Of a DNA stretch of 64,000 bases, positions 17,828-27,750 are shown one piece after another (the first letter of the stretch is position 1; each line of letters begins with the position of its first letter). The position numbers and the translations under genes are program-made. The notes beneath the pieces were generated by a model. The model searched no databases, was not told where the DNA came from, and saw only the letters and a program-made list of their open reading frames with translations. Origin of the DNA: CBDCFL01 sp965216135 (GTDB taxonomy: Bacteria; Pseudomonadota; Alphaproteobacteria; Rhodobacterales; Rhodobacteraceae); assembly GCA_965216135.1 (NCBI GenBank), contig CBDCFL010000024.1, positions 434,001 to 498,000 on the forward strand. The letters run 5' to 3'.

Positions 17828-18268
17828 ATGGGCAAGACACTATCACTGGACCTGCGTGAGCGGGTTCTTGCGTTCATCGTAGAGGGCCATTCGTGTCACG
17901 AAGCTGCGCGGCGGTTTCGGATATCAGCGGCGAGTGCCGTGCGGATTAGGCAGCGCCGCCGACAAACGGGTTCCATCGCACCAGCCAAGCGGGGCCGACC
18001 AAAAGGCAGCAGCAGACTGGAAGTGTTTGCGGGGTTTCTCAAGACAACAGTGGATCGCAGGCCAGACATTACGATGCCGGAACTGGCCGAGGCGCTTATT
18101 CAGGAACACGATATGCGGGCCGCTCCGGCAGAGCTGTCGCGCTTCCTCAAGCACCGGCTCGGTTACACATATAAAAAAATCCTTGATTGCAACGGAGAGG
18201 CGGCGCAAGCGGGTGCGCGCCGCGCGATACGAGTGGCGGCACCGACGCCAGCCGAGGATGCGACTTGA
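17828..18268 (+). CDS. IS630 element C transposase, first frame (orfA)
   Basis: The 146-aa frame starts MGKTLSLDLRERVLAFIVEG after GGAGG and holds the helix-turn-helix DNA-binding part (SCHEAARRFRISAASAVRI). Family homology ends at YTYKK, coded by an A7 run at 18173-18179, and the rest of the frame is out of register. Dropping one A (or a +1 slip) continues as YTYKKSLIATERRRKRV in the second frame. Such A-run slippage is a known way IS630-type elements make full-length transposase. Confidence 0.85.
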   Translation: MGKTLSLDLRERVLAFIVEGHSCHEAARRFRISAASAVRIRQRRRQTGSIAPAKRGRPKGSSRLEVFAGFLKTTVDRRPDITMPELAEALIQEHDMRAAPAELSRFLKHRLGYTYKKILDCNGEAAQAGARRAIRVAAPTPAEDAT

Positions 18269-18402
18269 GCCGCACAGGTTGGTCTTTATCGACGAAACGG
18301 CGGTGACGACCAAGCTCACGCGCCTGCGCGGGAGATCTCCCTGCGGCGCGCGTCTGGAAGCGGATGCCCCCTTCGGCCATTGGCGCACCCAGACCTTCAT
18401 TG

Positions 18403-19514
18403 CGTGCCTATCCGGTTGTCACCCACACCCACTACATCTAGGGTGCTCCCAGTCGCCCGAGTAAAGCTCGGCGTAAGTGGGAGCGGTGACATCGCCAGCG
18501 ATTCCGAGCAGGGACCGGAAGGCGTTGAACGGGCAGAATCGCCTGTTGAAGCGGAATGTGAACTCGTTGAGGTAGGCTTGGAGGTGCTGGTGGCTCACGC
18601 CGTGATGAATGCCACTCAGCCACGTCTTCAGGTTGGCGAAGACGAGATGAATGATCGGCAGATACTCCTCAGCGACCTGGGAGTTGCCTCGCTCGGCGAC
18701 GGCGAGGTGTTTGTAGCCGCGCTTGGCGAGGCTGGTATAGCCGGACCAATCGTCGGTGATGACCGACGCACCCGAAGTAACGGCACCCTCGACAAAGCCG
18801 CAGAGCGATTCCGCGCTGCGGTCTGGCACGACAGCGAGTCGGACACGTCCGGCGTAGCGACCGCCCTTCCGCTTATCGAGCTTGGTTCCCGGCTTGCGCT
18901 GTCGCACTTCAACGGCGCTGGCGACAAGAAGCTTGTGGTGAACGCCCCGGCCCTTGCCGCGCGTGCGGCCGCCGACCCAGGTTTCGTCGACTTCGACATG
19001 GTCGCAGGCCTCGCTGCCGATGCGGTCCTGATCCGGCCGAACCATACCAGCGCGGAGCTTGTGGAGGATCTGAAAGGCGGTTTCGTAACGGGAAAGCCCG
19101 ACCTGGCGCTGGAACTGTGTGGCAGACATGCCGGGCGTCTGGCTGGCAACCAGATAGGCCGCCCAGAACCATACGCCCAGCGACGTATGGGAGCGCTCCA
19201 TGACCGTCCCCGCCGTCAGCCCGGTGTCGCGGCGGCACTTTCGACAGCGCAAGACGCCGGGCCGGCTGGTGAAGCGGAACGGCTCTGCCGCCGTCTGGCA
19301 ATGGGGGCAGACGAACCCGTCACCCCACCGCGCCTTCTCCAGGTAGGCGGCACAGGCCGCGTCATCCGGGAAAAGTCGTTGAAACTCGGGAAGCGACCGC
19401 GGAAACGAAAGGTCTTCGCGCTGCGGAACATCCATCCCCGCTTCGTCCGCCTCCCGAGCCACTCGACGCCACACCCTACATATAGTGGGTGTGGGTGACA
19501 ACCGGATAGGCACG
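18403..19514 (-). mobile_element. IS1595-family element with 8-bp target duplication
   Basis: Long inverted ends (CGTGCCTATCCGGTTGTCAC and onward, about 40 bp with few mismatches) bound 18403-19514. CTTCATTG at 18395-18402 is repeated at 19515-19522, an 8-bp target duplication as expected for IS1595. It is inserted in the orfB of IS630 element C. Confidence 0.93.
18419..19435 (-). CDS. IS1595-family transposase
   Basis: The 338-aa protein starts with a zinc-ribbon (VCPHCQ and LRCRKCRRDTG) followed by the ISXO2-like DDE/DDNK domain (EVDETWVGGR, VITDDWSGY, and HLVFANLKTWLSG). I chose the ATG at 19435; the frame is open further up but only into the inverted repeat. The C-terminus runs into the other inverted repeat (ends EHPRCSGCG). 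It appears intact. Confidence 0.92.
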   Translation of the reverse strand: MDVPQREDLSFPRSLPEFQRLFPDDAACAAYLEKARWGDGFVCPHCQTAAEPFRFTSRPGVLRCRKCRRDTGLTAGTVMERSHTSLGVWFWAAYLVASQTPGMSATQFQRQVGLSRYETAFQILHKLRAGMVRPDQDRIGSEACDHVEVDETWVGGRTRGKGRGVHHKLLVASAVEVRQRKPGTKLDKRKGGRYAGRVRLAVVPDRSAESLCGFVEGAVTSGASVITDDWSGYTSLAKRGYKHLAVAERGNSQVAEEYLPIIHLVFANLKTWLSGIHHGVSHQHLQAYLNEFTFRFNRRFCPFNAFRSLLGIAGDVTAPTYAELYSGDWEHPRCSGCG

Positions 19515-20033
19515 CTTCATTGCAGGGCTGCGCGTTGATGAGTTGACCGCTCCCTGGCTGCTTGACGGCCCGATGAACCGTGCTGCCTTCGATGTCTATA
19601 TCGAAACACAGCTCGCCCCGACGCTTCAGCCCGGTGACGTCGTGATCGCCGACAACCTGTCTTCACACAAGTCCGCATGGGCGCAGGCGTTGCTGAAGGC
19701 GCAGGGAAACTGGATGCTCTTTTTGCCACCATACAGCCCCGACCTGAACCCGATCGAGATGGCCTTCTCCAAGCTCAAAGCCCACCTGCGAAGGATGGCC
19801 GCCAGAACATTTGATGCCCTGACTGAAGCCGTGGGTGACATCTGCGATCTATTCGAACCTCAAGAGTGCGAAAACTACTTCAGAGCTGCAAACTATGTTG
19901 CAGAATAAATGTCCGTAGCTCTAGCTGGCGCGACGGAGGTGATATTGATGGGTGACGTTGGGGCCATCAGATCGAACGGCCCGCCGACTGCAATTTGCAT
20001 ATGTCGGAGCCTGCAAAGCCGGGGCGCGCCGGG

Positions 20034-21494
20034 TCAGTCTTGGCCTGTAGGGTTGTCCGGCGGCAGAACCTTGCCGGGGTTCATGATGTTGTTGGGGTCG
20101 AGCGCGAATTTGATCGTGCGCATGGCCGATAACGCGCCCGCATCCTTGCGCCGCGCCATTGACGAAAGTTTGGATTTGCCGATCCCGTGCTCGGCCGAAA
20201 AGCTGCCGCCAAGTTCGAATACTGTCTCTTCAACCGTCTCGACCACGCAGTCGTAATCTTGGGCACTGATCGCGGCGTCGCTGCCGGGATTGACCCACAC
20301 CGAATAATGCACATTGCCGTCGCCAAGATGGGCGATGGCCAGGGATTCGGCGCGCGGTAGAGCCTTTGGTAGCCGGCCGTTCATCAGGGTCAGGAAGGTC
20401 TGCACCTTGTCGACCGCGACCGAGATGTCATTGTTGATCATCCGCCCGCCGGATTGGGCAATCTCAAAGGCACGGTCGCGCCGTTCCCACATTTCCAGGC
20501 GCTGCGCCTCGGATTGGCAGATCACGGCATCGAGGATGTCGCCCACTTCAAGGCGTTCGGCAAACTCGGCCTCGATCCGGTTGGCGATTGGCAGGCTGCC
20601 GTCATCGAGCGGCGTTGTGTCGGCGGGCGATATGGCACCGATCTCCAGAAAGATCACGTGCTCTGCCGGCGTTTCAAACGGCGCGCGCATTTCGGGGAAC
20701 CGCGCAGCCATCAGTTCAAAATAGCGCCGTGGCATGTATTCAAACGCCTCAACGCTGTTGGCGGTGATCACACTAAGGCGGTTCAGCAAGCTGAGCGACG
20801 CGGCAATGTCGCGGACCGAGATACTGGCCGTGACATAGGACCTTGGTTTTTGGGCCAGTTTCAGCACCGCAGCGGTGATAATGCCAAGCGTGCCTTCCGA
20901 TCCGATCAGCAGATGTTTGAGGTTATAGCCGGAATTGTCCTTGTGCAGCTCGGACATCAGATTGACGATATCACCATTGGGCATCACCGCCTCGATCCCA
21001 AGCACCAGGTCGCGTGTATTGCCGTAACGCAGGACGTTTGAGCCGCCGGCATTGGTGGCCAGATTGCCACCGATCATGCACGATCCCCTGGCTCCAAAAA
21101 ACAGCGGGAATATCAGGTCGTGCTGACCGACAGCTTTGTGCAGATTTTCCAGTATTACCCCCGCCTCGACAATGGCAAGCTGACCCTCTGGGCGGATTTC
21201 GCGGATCGAATTCATGCGAGAAAGCGACAGAATGATCGTGGGCCGCTCAGAACCGGTGTAGGTCGCCCCGGTAAGGCCGGTATTTCCACCTTGCGGCACG
21301 ATCGGCATGTCAAGCTGATTGGCCAGTTTCACGATCCGGCTAACTTCAGCGGTGGTCGCCGGGCGGACGGCAGCCATCGCTCGGCCGGTGTAATTTCCAG
21401 TGGCATCGTTTTGATACGGCGCAAGCGCATCGGCATCGGTGATGACGTGGCGCTCACCGACTATGGATAGCAGCGATTTTATGGCCTCGTTCAT
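20034..21494 (-). CDS. FAD-binding oxidoreductase, GlcD / D-2-hydroxyacid dehydrogenase type
   Basis: The 486-aa protein belongs to the vanillyl-alcohol oxidase/PCMH superfamily. It has an FAD-binding PQGGNTGLTGA near residue 67 and FFGARGSCMIGGNLATNAGG near 130. The C-terminal lyase-oxidase domain carries AHLGDGNVHYSVW and FSAEHGIGKSK. Such enzymes oxidise D-lactate, D-2-hydroxyglutarate or glycolate and pass electrons to a carrier. No GlcE or GlcF partners are nearby, which favours a single-chain D-2-hydroxyacid dehydrogenase. Confidence 0.88.
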   Translation of the reverse strand: MNEAIKSLLSIVGERHVITDADALAPYQNDATGNYTGRAMAAVRPATTAEVSRIVKLANQLDMPIVPQGGNTGLTGATYTGSERPTIILSLSRMNSIREIRPEGQLAIVEAGVILENLHKAVGQHDLIFPLFFGARGSCMIGGNLATNAGGSNVLRYGNTRDLVLGIEAVMPNGDIVNLMSELHKDNSGYNLKHLLIGSEGTLGIITAAVLKLAQKPRSYVTASISVRDIAASLSLLNRLSVITANSVEAFEYMPRRYFELMAARFPEMRAPFETPAEHVIFLEIGAISPADTTPLDDGSLPIANRIEAEFAERLEVGDILDAVICQSEAQRLEMWERRDRAFEIAQSGGRMINNDISVAVDKVQTFLTLMNGRLPKALPRAESLAIAHLGDGNVHYSVWVNPGSDAAISAQDYDCVVETVEETVFELGGSFSAEHGIGKSKLSSMARRKDAGALSAMRTIKFALDPNNIMNPGKVLPPDNPTGQD

Positions 21495-21740
21495 TGCGGC
21501 ACCGTTCCAAACGCGCCGCCAAGCGAGACGTCCAGCGGTTCGGGCGGACTTTCAGAGGTCGACGGCGTGGCCATAGGCGCTTTCGCTTTTTTCGATCACC
21601 GAGTCGGATATTGGCGATGCAATTATGCCGGAGCGCGTTTGGCAAGCAAATTGCGCGTTGGTCCCAATCTTGCCTCGAAATCCCGCCCCATGGAAAATGC
21701 TGCTGGCGCTGCGGGAGCGATCGATAATTTGCGAGATTTT
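21495..21740. other. Intergenic region upstream of the FAD oxidoreductase
   Basis: This 246-bp stretch lies between the oxidoreductase start and tRNA-fMet. I see no coding frame with homology, no clear promoter and no terminator hairpin. Confidence 0.35.
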
Positions 21741-21817
<77 letters not shown>

Positions 21818-21963
21818 CCAACCCGCGCTAGTTATTGCCTTCTGAGGTGGACTGCAAGTCTGCCGAGCCGGCAAATTGCGCTTTGCGTCACAATAATTTG
21901 GATCGATCGGTCGCGCATGTGTCTTGCGTCCAGAAACAGCATTCACCTGTGCCAGTCCGCGGG

Positions 21964-24096
21964 TTATTGCAAGCTGAACGTGCCTGATGCCTGGTCATAA
22001 TAAATCACCGGTCGGCCCGGAAATGCCGCGACGACGCCAGCGTTTCCCGCGGGTCCACGACTTATCGCAAATATTGGCCGATCCTCGGGGAACCAGGGGT
22101 CGTTGAAATAAAGCGCTGATTCATGCCGCCGCGACGGCGCAACAATCACCAGCGGCGCAATTTCGCCTGCTGTCGCCGGCAAAGCAAGGTGGCGGAAGTG
22201 ATCATCGTATCCTTTAAGCCCGCTATATTTGGTCACAGCGCGATAGCTTAGAAACACAACCACAGAATACAGACACAGAACAATAAGCACGGCGTTCAGG
22301 CCCGCGCGTATGCCGCTAAATCCTACTGATCTAAGGCGCATTTCAACCGCATCTACTCCGCGTGCGGACATGAATACAAGCGGAAACAAAATCATGAACC
22401 AGTAGCGCGCCCCTACATAAGTGTTAGCGGCAAACCAATAGAACATATGGCCAATGATTGTTGCCAGAGCCACAGCGATCAGGAACCAGTCAAATCGTGA
22501 CTTTTGACCCCAAAGCAGAAATGCCCAGACCAGCGCCAGCGAGCCGATACCCCAGCCGAGAAAATCAATATTTGTTATGCTGGCGCTGCCAAGTGAATTG
22601 AATAGGGCCTCGGCCAAAGAATGTTCATTGGGCCACAGTTCAAATAGGCCCCAGCCCTCTGGCGAACCGATATTTTTGCCAAAACCCAGGTCATTTGAGC
22701 CAGCGCCCCAAATCCGGTCGTAGTAATCAGAAAGCGGCGTTTTTAATGGATCCCCGGTGATCTGCTTGTTGTATGCAAGTATCAGTCCACCGCTGACAAT
22801 GCTGCCCAGACTATAGCCGCCGACAACCGCGATGCGCCGCGTTCCATTGCTGTAGAAAAGCAGGAACACGCCAGTCACAACGCCGATGATCAATCCGTCC
22901 AGATTGCGCGTCAGCAGGCACCAACCCATGGCCAGTCCTGCGACGAGAGCGAGTCCGGTTGCGGGACCGAAGGGGCGATGTTCGGCGAGCAGCAAAAGTA
23001 ACCAGGCACCCAGAACCAATACCAGCGCCAGATTGTGCGACATCAGGCTGGCGGACATTGCGACAAACCAGGGCGAAAGCGCCATCAACATTACCGCCAC
23101 GGCAGCGGTTCGCGGTTGGCTGAAACGCAACAAGATCGCATATGCCAAGAACAGCGCAATTACACCAAGTATTGAATTCACGACCCAGGGCGCCCCGACC
23201 AGCACACCGATCGCCAGCACAGCAGGCCACCCGGGGGTGAATGTTGAAATCCAGCGACCGTCGTGTGGGTCAATCAAATATTGCTCAAACGCACCCTGTG
23301 CGGCTTGCGGTAAACTTGGAACCGACAGCGCCCCGCCGGCAAATGTCCGCGCCTGGAACATATAGGCGGATTCGTCATGAACATGCGGTATCCGCTCGAA
23401 CACAAGCCAAACCATTGTCGTCGATAGTGCCAAAAACAGCCCAGCACAGGCCCAGAGCCACGCCTTGCCGTCCGGAATTGTCACCGCCCTGGGCGCAAGC
23501 ACTGCAAGTGCCGTCAAGTTCGCGAAATTGATCAGAACCAACGCACCGCCCGCGGCAATCTGCACGGAAAATTTGTTCAATTCTTCCAGACGCAGAAAGT
23601 CGACGATAGGAAACGACAGTGCAGCGCTCAACAGGAAAAATGCTGCCAGCCGCAAGCCTCCAAACGCGTCTATGAACCTGCGGACTGCCGCGAAGCTGCA
23701 GCATCTGACCAAAGCGGCGGCACTGACGATCCCCTGCAAACCGACGATACAATACATGGCGAAATGCACATTGCTGCGCGGTGGAAGCCAAAGCTTGGGA
23801 TACCAAAAAGGTTCGGTCACATATAGCTGCGAGGCACCGCCAATCATCACCAGCGCCACCAGCATTCCGAATATTGGATTTCCCGACCTCACCAATGCGC
23901 CAAAGACAAACATGGCTATCCCGGCGGCCGCCAGATACCAGCGTGCATCAGGTTCGAATGACCCGACAACGCTCGAAAAACTCACAAATATCAGGACCAG
24001 TCCGGTGGCGATTATCGCCCAGGCAGCGGTCGCAGCGAACCCAGTTCGATCCGCCGGCTTGTCTGGTCCGGACTGCAATTGCTCAACGTCACTCAT
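21964..24096 (-). CDS. Polytopic membrane protein, GT-C / GT39-like glycosyltransferase
   Basis: The 710-aa protein has more than ten predicted membrane segments. D241-E242 in HVHDESAYMFQAR fits the acidic motif in the first large loop of GT-C glycosyltransferases, which use lipid-linked sugars at the outer face of the membrane. A short soluble C-terminal part ends the protein. It lies 29 bp downstream of the disrupted sterol-desaturase gene on the same strand. The sugar donor and acceptor are unknown. Confidence 0.7.
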   Translation of the reverse strand: MSDVEQLQSGPDKPADRTGFAATAAWAIIATGLVLIFVSFSSVVGSFEPDARWYLAAAGIAMFVFGALVRSGNPIFGMLVALVMIGGASQLYVTEPFWYPKLWLPPRSNVHFAMYCIVGLQGIVSAAALVRCCSFAAVRRFIDAFGGLRLAAFFLLSAALSFPIVDFLRLEELNKFSVQIAAGGALVLINFANLTALAVLAPRAVTIPDGKAWLWACAGLFLALSTTMVWLVFERIPHVHDESAYMFQARTFAGGALSVPSLPQAAQGAFEQYLIDPHDGRWISTFTPGWPAVLAIGVLVGAPWVVNSILGVIALFLAYAILLRFSQPRTAAVAVMLMALSPWFVAMSASLMSHNLALVLVLGAWLLLLLAEHRPFGPATGLALVAGLAMGWCLLTRNLDGLIIGVVTGVFLLFYSNGTRRIAVVGGYSLGSIVSGGLILAYNKQITGDPLKTPLSDYYDRIWGAGSNDLGFGKNIGSPEGWGLFELWPNEHSLAEALFNSLGSASITNIDFLGWGIGSLALVWAFLLWGQKSRFDWFLIAVALATIIGHMFYWFAANTYVGARYWFMILFPLVFMSARGVDAVEMRLRSVGFSGIRAGLNAVLIVLCLYSVVVFLSYRAVTKYSGLKGYDDHFRHLALPATAGEIAPLVIVAPSRRHESALYFNDPWFPEDRPIFAISRGPAGNAGVVAAFPGRPVIYYDQASGTFSLQ

Positions 24097-24520
24097 GGTT
24101 GGAAGCGATCCAGTTCACAACAAGCTCAATGTTGTCGGCCACGACGCCGCCACTTGATCAGCCCGGCATATGCTTTGGGAGTCACTGCATATCGCAGCTG
24201 CCCGACAAGTGTCGGGGCCATGTCATCGGTCACGCCCAAGGCGACATCGCATGGCCCGGGCACACGAAACGTGCCGAACGCGCGGTCAAATATCGAAAAA
24301 ACGGTGGCGAAATTAGTCTGGAAATAGCGCGGATCCTTGGCGTGATGCCAGCGGTGCATGGCCGGCGAGACGAAGACCTTGCCCAATGGGCCATAGGTCC
24401 AAGGCAAATCCGCGTGGATGAAATAGCCGTAATATTGCCGCACCAACGCGTTTGCGATCACCGCAAATGGCGGCAGCCCCAGCCAGAGCAGAACCGCGCT
24501 GTCGATTGTGAACGTTGTAA

Positions 24521-25688
24521 TACCAGCGGCATTTAACATTGACCGATATGGGCCCATTTTCGCATTCCGATTGATGTGATGGTTTCGGGCTGTGCGATGA
24601 GCTTGTTCCAAGCTTCGCATCCAGCATCGACGATGGCATTGTAGTCTTCGAACACGCGGTTGGAGAGCCAATTGGCGCGCAAGTACTGCCAGATATTTTC
24701 CACCGGGTTCAGTTCCGGAGCGCGCGATGGCAGCAGGATGATGGTGAGGTTCTTCGGGACTTTGAGTTTGCCGGTGGTGTGCCATCCGGCCCGATCCATC
24801 AGCACAACCGCATGGGCCTTTCGGGCGACGTGGCGGCTGATCTCGTCGAGATGCATCTGCATGGCTTGCGCGTCCGCCCAAGGCAGCATGAGCGCCGCCC
24901 CCTTGCCGTGAGCCGGACAGATGGCGCCGAACAGATAGGCGTTGTGATAGCGCTGATCGGCCGGCTGGCGGGGGCGCGTGCCCTTTCTCGCCCACAGGCG
25001 CGTCAGGCCATTCTTCTGGCCAAGGCGTGCTTCGTCCTGGAACCAGATCTCCACCGGCGTTCCCGCTGGCAGGTCAGCTATATGCACCTGGAGCGTGTCG
25101 GCGAAGTTTTTTTTAAACGCCTCGATGATCCGCTTATCCTGCCTGGGATGCTGCGGGCGGGCGCTGATATGGGCAAAGCCCAGTTCGCCAAGCAGTCTGG
25201 ATATCCCGCGCTCGGAATAGATGACGCCAAAGCGCGCCTCGATCACCCGCTTCAGGTCGATCCGCCGCCAGCGGACAACCCCGTCCACCGCCGGATCGGG
25301 GCCGGTCTCGACAATCTCGCCAAGTTCTTTCATCTGGACATCGCTCAGGTAGCGCGTCCGGCCCGCGCCCTTGCGGTTGGTGAGGCCATCGCCATCCGGT
25401 CCCTCTTCGTTGAACCGGTGAACCCAGTCCCGCAGGGTTTGGCGATCCATCCCACCGATCCTTGCGGCCTCTCCACGGCGCATGCCATCGTAGACCGCCG
25501 CAAGAGACAACAGACGGCGGCTCTGCCGGGCATCCTTGCAACGGCTGGCGAGTTTACGAAGGTGGCGGGCATCAAAGTCGCGACGAAGCGGAACACTGGC
25601 TGGCATGGCGATCCTCCTTTGCCAACCTTGAATCAGATCAAAACCGATTTGGGAATCCCCACAGAGTCAGAAATTGATGCCGTTGGTA
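24521..25688 (-). mobile_element. IS630-family element, copy 1 of 3
   Basis: It runs from TACCAGCGGCATT at 24521 to the inverted TACCAACGGCATC end at 25688, 1168 bp. It is near-identical to 32555-33716 and 38602-39763, apart from a 6-bp duplication in the transposase gene. It interrupts the sterol-desaturase gene. Confidence 0.95.
24533..25606 (-). CDS. IS630-family transposase (copy 1)
   Basis: The 357-aa protein has the same architecture as the other two copies: a helix-turn-helix region (RRGEAARIGGMDRQTLRDWVHRF), then a DDE domain with WFQDEARLGQKN, VLMDRAGWH and PSRAPELNPVENIWQYL. It differs from copies 2 and 3 mainly by two extra residues (Gly-Asp) in EEGPDGDGLTNRK, from a 6-bp tandem duplication. 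GGAGG precedes the start. It is probably still functional, since the extra residues lie in a linker. Confidence 0.93.
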   Translation of the reverse strand: MPASVPLRRDFDARHLRKLASRCKDARQSRRLLSLAAVYDGMRRGEAARIGGMDRQTLRDWVHRFNEEGPDGDGLTNRKGAGRTRYLSDVQMKELGEIVETGPDPAVDGVVRWRRIDLKRVIEARFGVIYSERGISRLLGELGFAHISARPQHPRQDKRIIEAFKKNFADTLQVHIADLPAGTPVEIWFQDEARLGQKNGLTRLWARKGTRPRQPADQRYHNAYLFGAICPAHGKGAALMLPWADAQAMQMHLDEISRHVARKAHAVVLMDRAGWHTTGKLKVPKNLTIILLPSRAPELNPVENIWQYLRANWLSNRVFEDYNAIVDAGCEAWNKLIAQPETITSIGMRKWAHIGQC

Positions 25689-26334
25689 TAAGCCGGTTAA
25701 ACGGGTGAAAACGCGCAAGGGTGAGCCAGGTCATTTCAGTGTCGGAATGATGGACGGCGTGGCTTGGCCACAGAATGCGCGTATGTTCCAGCCGGTGGCG
25801 CCAGTAGCCGGTGAAATCGCCAATAAAGACCGCTACGACAATCGTGACATATGTCGGCACGCCGATCCAGATATCCGGTGAAAATATTGCGTAGCCGCGA
25901 TTGACGATCATCTCGTTCAGGCCGCCCGCAACAACCGCGATCATCGGCAGGACGAAGAACACATCAAAGACCATGATTTGCAGGTTCAGCTCTGATTCTT
26001 TCCGCACACGGACGATGTCGGCGATCAGCGTCTTTCGCTTCAGGATCACCGCCAGCGTCACGAAATACAGGGCCGGCAATGCAAGACCGACGGCCGCGTC
26101 CCACATTGCTGCGGCACCTTCACGGAAAAATTCTAACAAAGTTGCGATCATGTTTTCGCACCCAATGAACGGTCTTAGGCCTACTTCAGCCCGCCGCCGT
26201 CACATATCCTAACCCTATTGCCAGCGGGTGCCAGCCCCTGGCTGTCCGGGTGCCGCATTGCAATACAGTCGCCGCGGATATGCCATATTAACCACCTCTG
26301 AATGGTGATCTCCCACGACCGCCGTGACAACCCG

Positions 26335-27750
26335 TCAACGTCGATCGCAAAATGTCAGCCCCGCGAGTTGAGAACAATCGGCAAAACCACCGGCGATGTC
26401 TGCCAGCGCCGCGGTTGCGCGGTCATCTAACAACAGGTAATCGGCCTGGTCGATATACTCGCCGAGGCGGGGCCGGTTATCCGGCCAGGTGATATTTTGG
26501 CCCCGAGTTTCGGCAGTAGCAGGCAACCGGTCCCAGACCACCGCGTGACGGGACCAGAAAGCCTGATGCAGGCCCATCGTGGTCACGATCCTGGCGTCGG
26601 CGCTCAATTCATTGGCAAACTTCCAGATTTGGGCGTTTCGGTTGCGATCCTGCGGCCAGACCTGCCCGCTCAGCCGAACGCCGTCTTGCACAAATGCCAG
26701 GCACAGGGCCACGGCTGGCAGAAATTTCACGACTGGCGATCGCGCGTGCCGCCACGCCAGACTGGCGGCAAGGACGACCGCCATCAGTGGCATAAAATAG
26801 GGCGGCATCGGCGACCGCACCACGGCCAGCAACAGCCAGTACGGCGCAAGATAAATCATCAGCCAGGCCAGCATGCCAGTGGCGCAATTTGCATCGGGTA
26901 GTATCCCGAGGCGAACAAGTGCGGCCCCGATCTGTTCGCCTTTTCGGTGCCGCCAGGTCGCGAAAAATGCGAGCGGGATCAGCGGGATAGCCACGACGAT
27001 CAGGCCCCAAAAGTGAAATACAAAACTGGTGTTCCAAAAGGCCCAGTGGGCCAGCGCAATGTATAGGCCTGCCAGGCCCGCAAGTGCCCAGGCCAGGCGC
27101 AAACGTCCCAGCGCCAAAAGATGACAGGATGCCATCATGGCGATCCAATAACCCTCTTCGCGGGCGGTAAATCCAACAATCACCAGCGCCAGGATCACTC
27201 TGTCTGATCGCGCCATGTGAACGGCAAGGCACGTCAGCAACAAGACCGAGGACAGCAACACAAATGGCCGCAGATCATAGGTCGCGAACATGATGAATGC
27301 CGGCAATGCCAGCAGAGCGAATACCTGCGCGCTGCGCTCATGCAATAACCGCGTTTCGGACTGCAGAACCTTGAGGACCGCAAAGCTGGCGAACAGTGCG
27401 AAGACCAGTGCCAGAGAAAATTCGCCTGACAGGTTGAAAAGCGCCGACGACAGATAATTTACCGGCGACAGGTGAATATCCGAACTGGCATATGGAAAGC
27501 CGTCTATGCCGTTGAATCCAAGAAAATTTGTGCCGGTCGCGTTCAGATTGCTGGGCCGGGTGACGTCCCACAAAGTTGCGATCTTGGCGTCGTAGTGATT
27601 GAGATAGGATTGGTAATCGCGGGTGTGAAAAGACAGGTTCCACTTCTTGGCGACATGAACCGCAAAGACCGGCCCGGCGAGAAGCAAAGTGGCGATAGTG
27701 AGGGATCGATTGTCGCGCATTTGCGGGGCCTTTCGTGAAAACCGGTCCAC
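26335..27750 (-). CDS. DUF2079-like polytopic membrane protein
   Basis: The 471-aa protein has about nine or ten hydrophobic segments. FTAREEGYW and SFHTRDYQSYLNHYD resemble the acidic/aromatic motifs of DUF2079 and other GT-C membrane proteins. The C-terminal soluble region contains WDRLPATAE and ADYLLLDDRA. It is followed on the same strand by the sterol-desaturase and GT39-like genes, so a role in surface lipid or glycan modification is plausible but inferred. I cannot assign a reaction. Confidence 0.65.
   Translation of the reverse strand: MDRFSRKAPQMRDNRSLTIATLLLAGPVFAVHVAKKWNLSFHTRDYQSYLNHYDAKIATLWDVTRPSNLNATGTNFLGFNGIDGFPYASSDIHLSPVNYLSSALFNLSGEFSLALVFALFASFAVLKVLQSETRLLHERSAQVFALLALPAFIMFATYDLRPFVLLSSVLLLTCLAVHMARSDRVILALVIVGFTAREEGYWIAMMASCHLLALGRLRLAWALAGLAGLYIALAHWAFWNTSFVFHFWGLIVVAIPLIPLAFFATWRHRKGEQIGAALVRLGILPDANCATGMLAWLMIYLAPYWLLLAVVRSPMPPYFMPLMAVVLAASLAWRHARSPVVKFLPAVALCLAFVQDGVRLSGQVWPQDRNRNAQIWKFANELSADARIVTTMGLHQAFWSRHAVVWDRLPATAETRGQNITWPDNRPRLGEYIDQADYLLLDDRATAALADIAGGFADCSQLAGLTFCDRR

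Larger units (their letters stand above)
18176..19908 (+). pseudogene. IS630 element C transposase, second frame (orfB), split by IS1595
   Basis: This frame encodes RLVFIDETAVTTKLTRLRGR and GHWRTQTFIA before the insertion, then GLRVDELTAPWLLDGPMN, VIADNLSSHKS and PPYSPDLNPIEMAFSKLK after it. Those are the three parts of an IS630 DDE domain. Taking out the IS1595 and one copy of its 8-bp target duplication rejoins the two parts in frame. The gene is inactive as it stands. Confidence 0.85.
16580..19923 (+). mobile_element. IS630-family element C, carrying two nested insertion sequences
   Basis: The outer ends are TAGAGCCTCGGATTGAAT at 16580 and, inverted, TAGAGCTACGGACATTTA at 19923, each starting with the TA expected for IS630 targets. 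The leader is interrupted by another IS630 (16617-17781) and the transposase by an IS1595 (18403-19514). Removing both leaves a normal-sized IS630 with leader, orfA and orfB. Confidence 0.8.
24126..26151 (-). pseudogene. Sterol desaturase / fatty acid hydroxylase family gene split by IS630
   Basis: The 5' part (25689-26151) encodes a membrane protein with HRLEH and HAVHHSD; the 3' part (24126-24520) continues ITTFTIDSAVLLW and has HRWHHAKD. These are the histidine clusters that hold the di-iron centre in this superfamily. An IS630 occupies 24521-25688 between them. Joining the flanks directly gives an open frame across the junction (NRL-ITTFTID), so only the insertion disrupts the gene. Native length would be about 286 aa. 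The likely role is oxidative modification of a membrane lipid. Confidence 0.88.
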
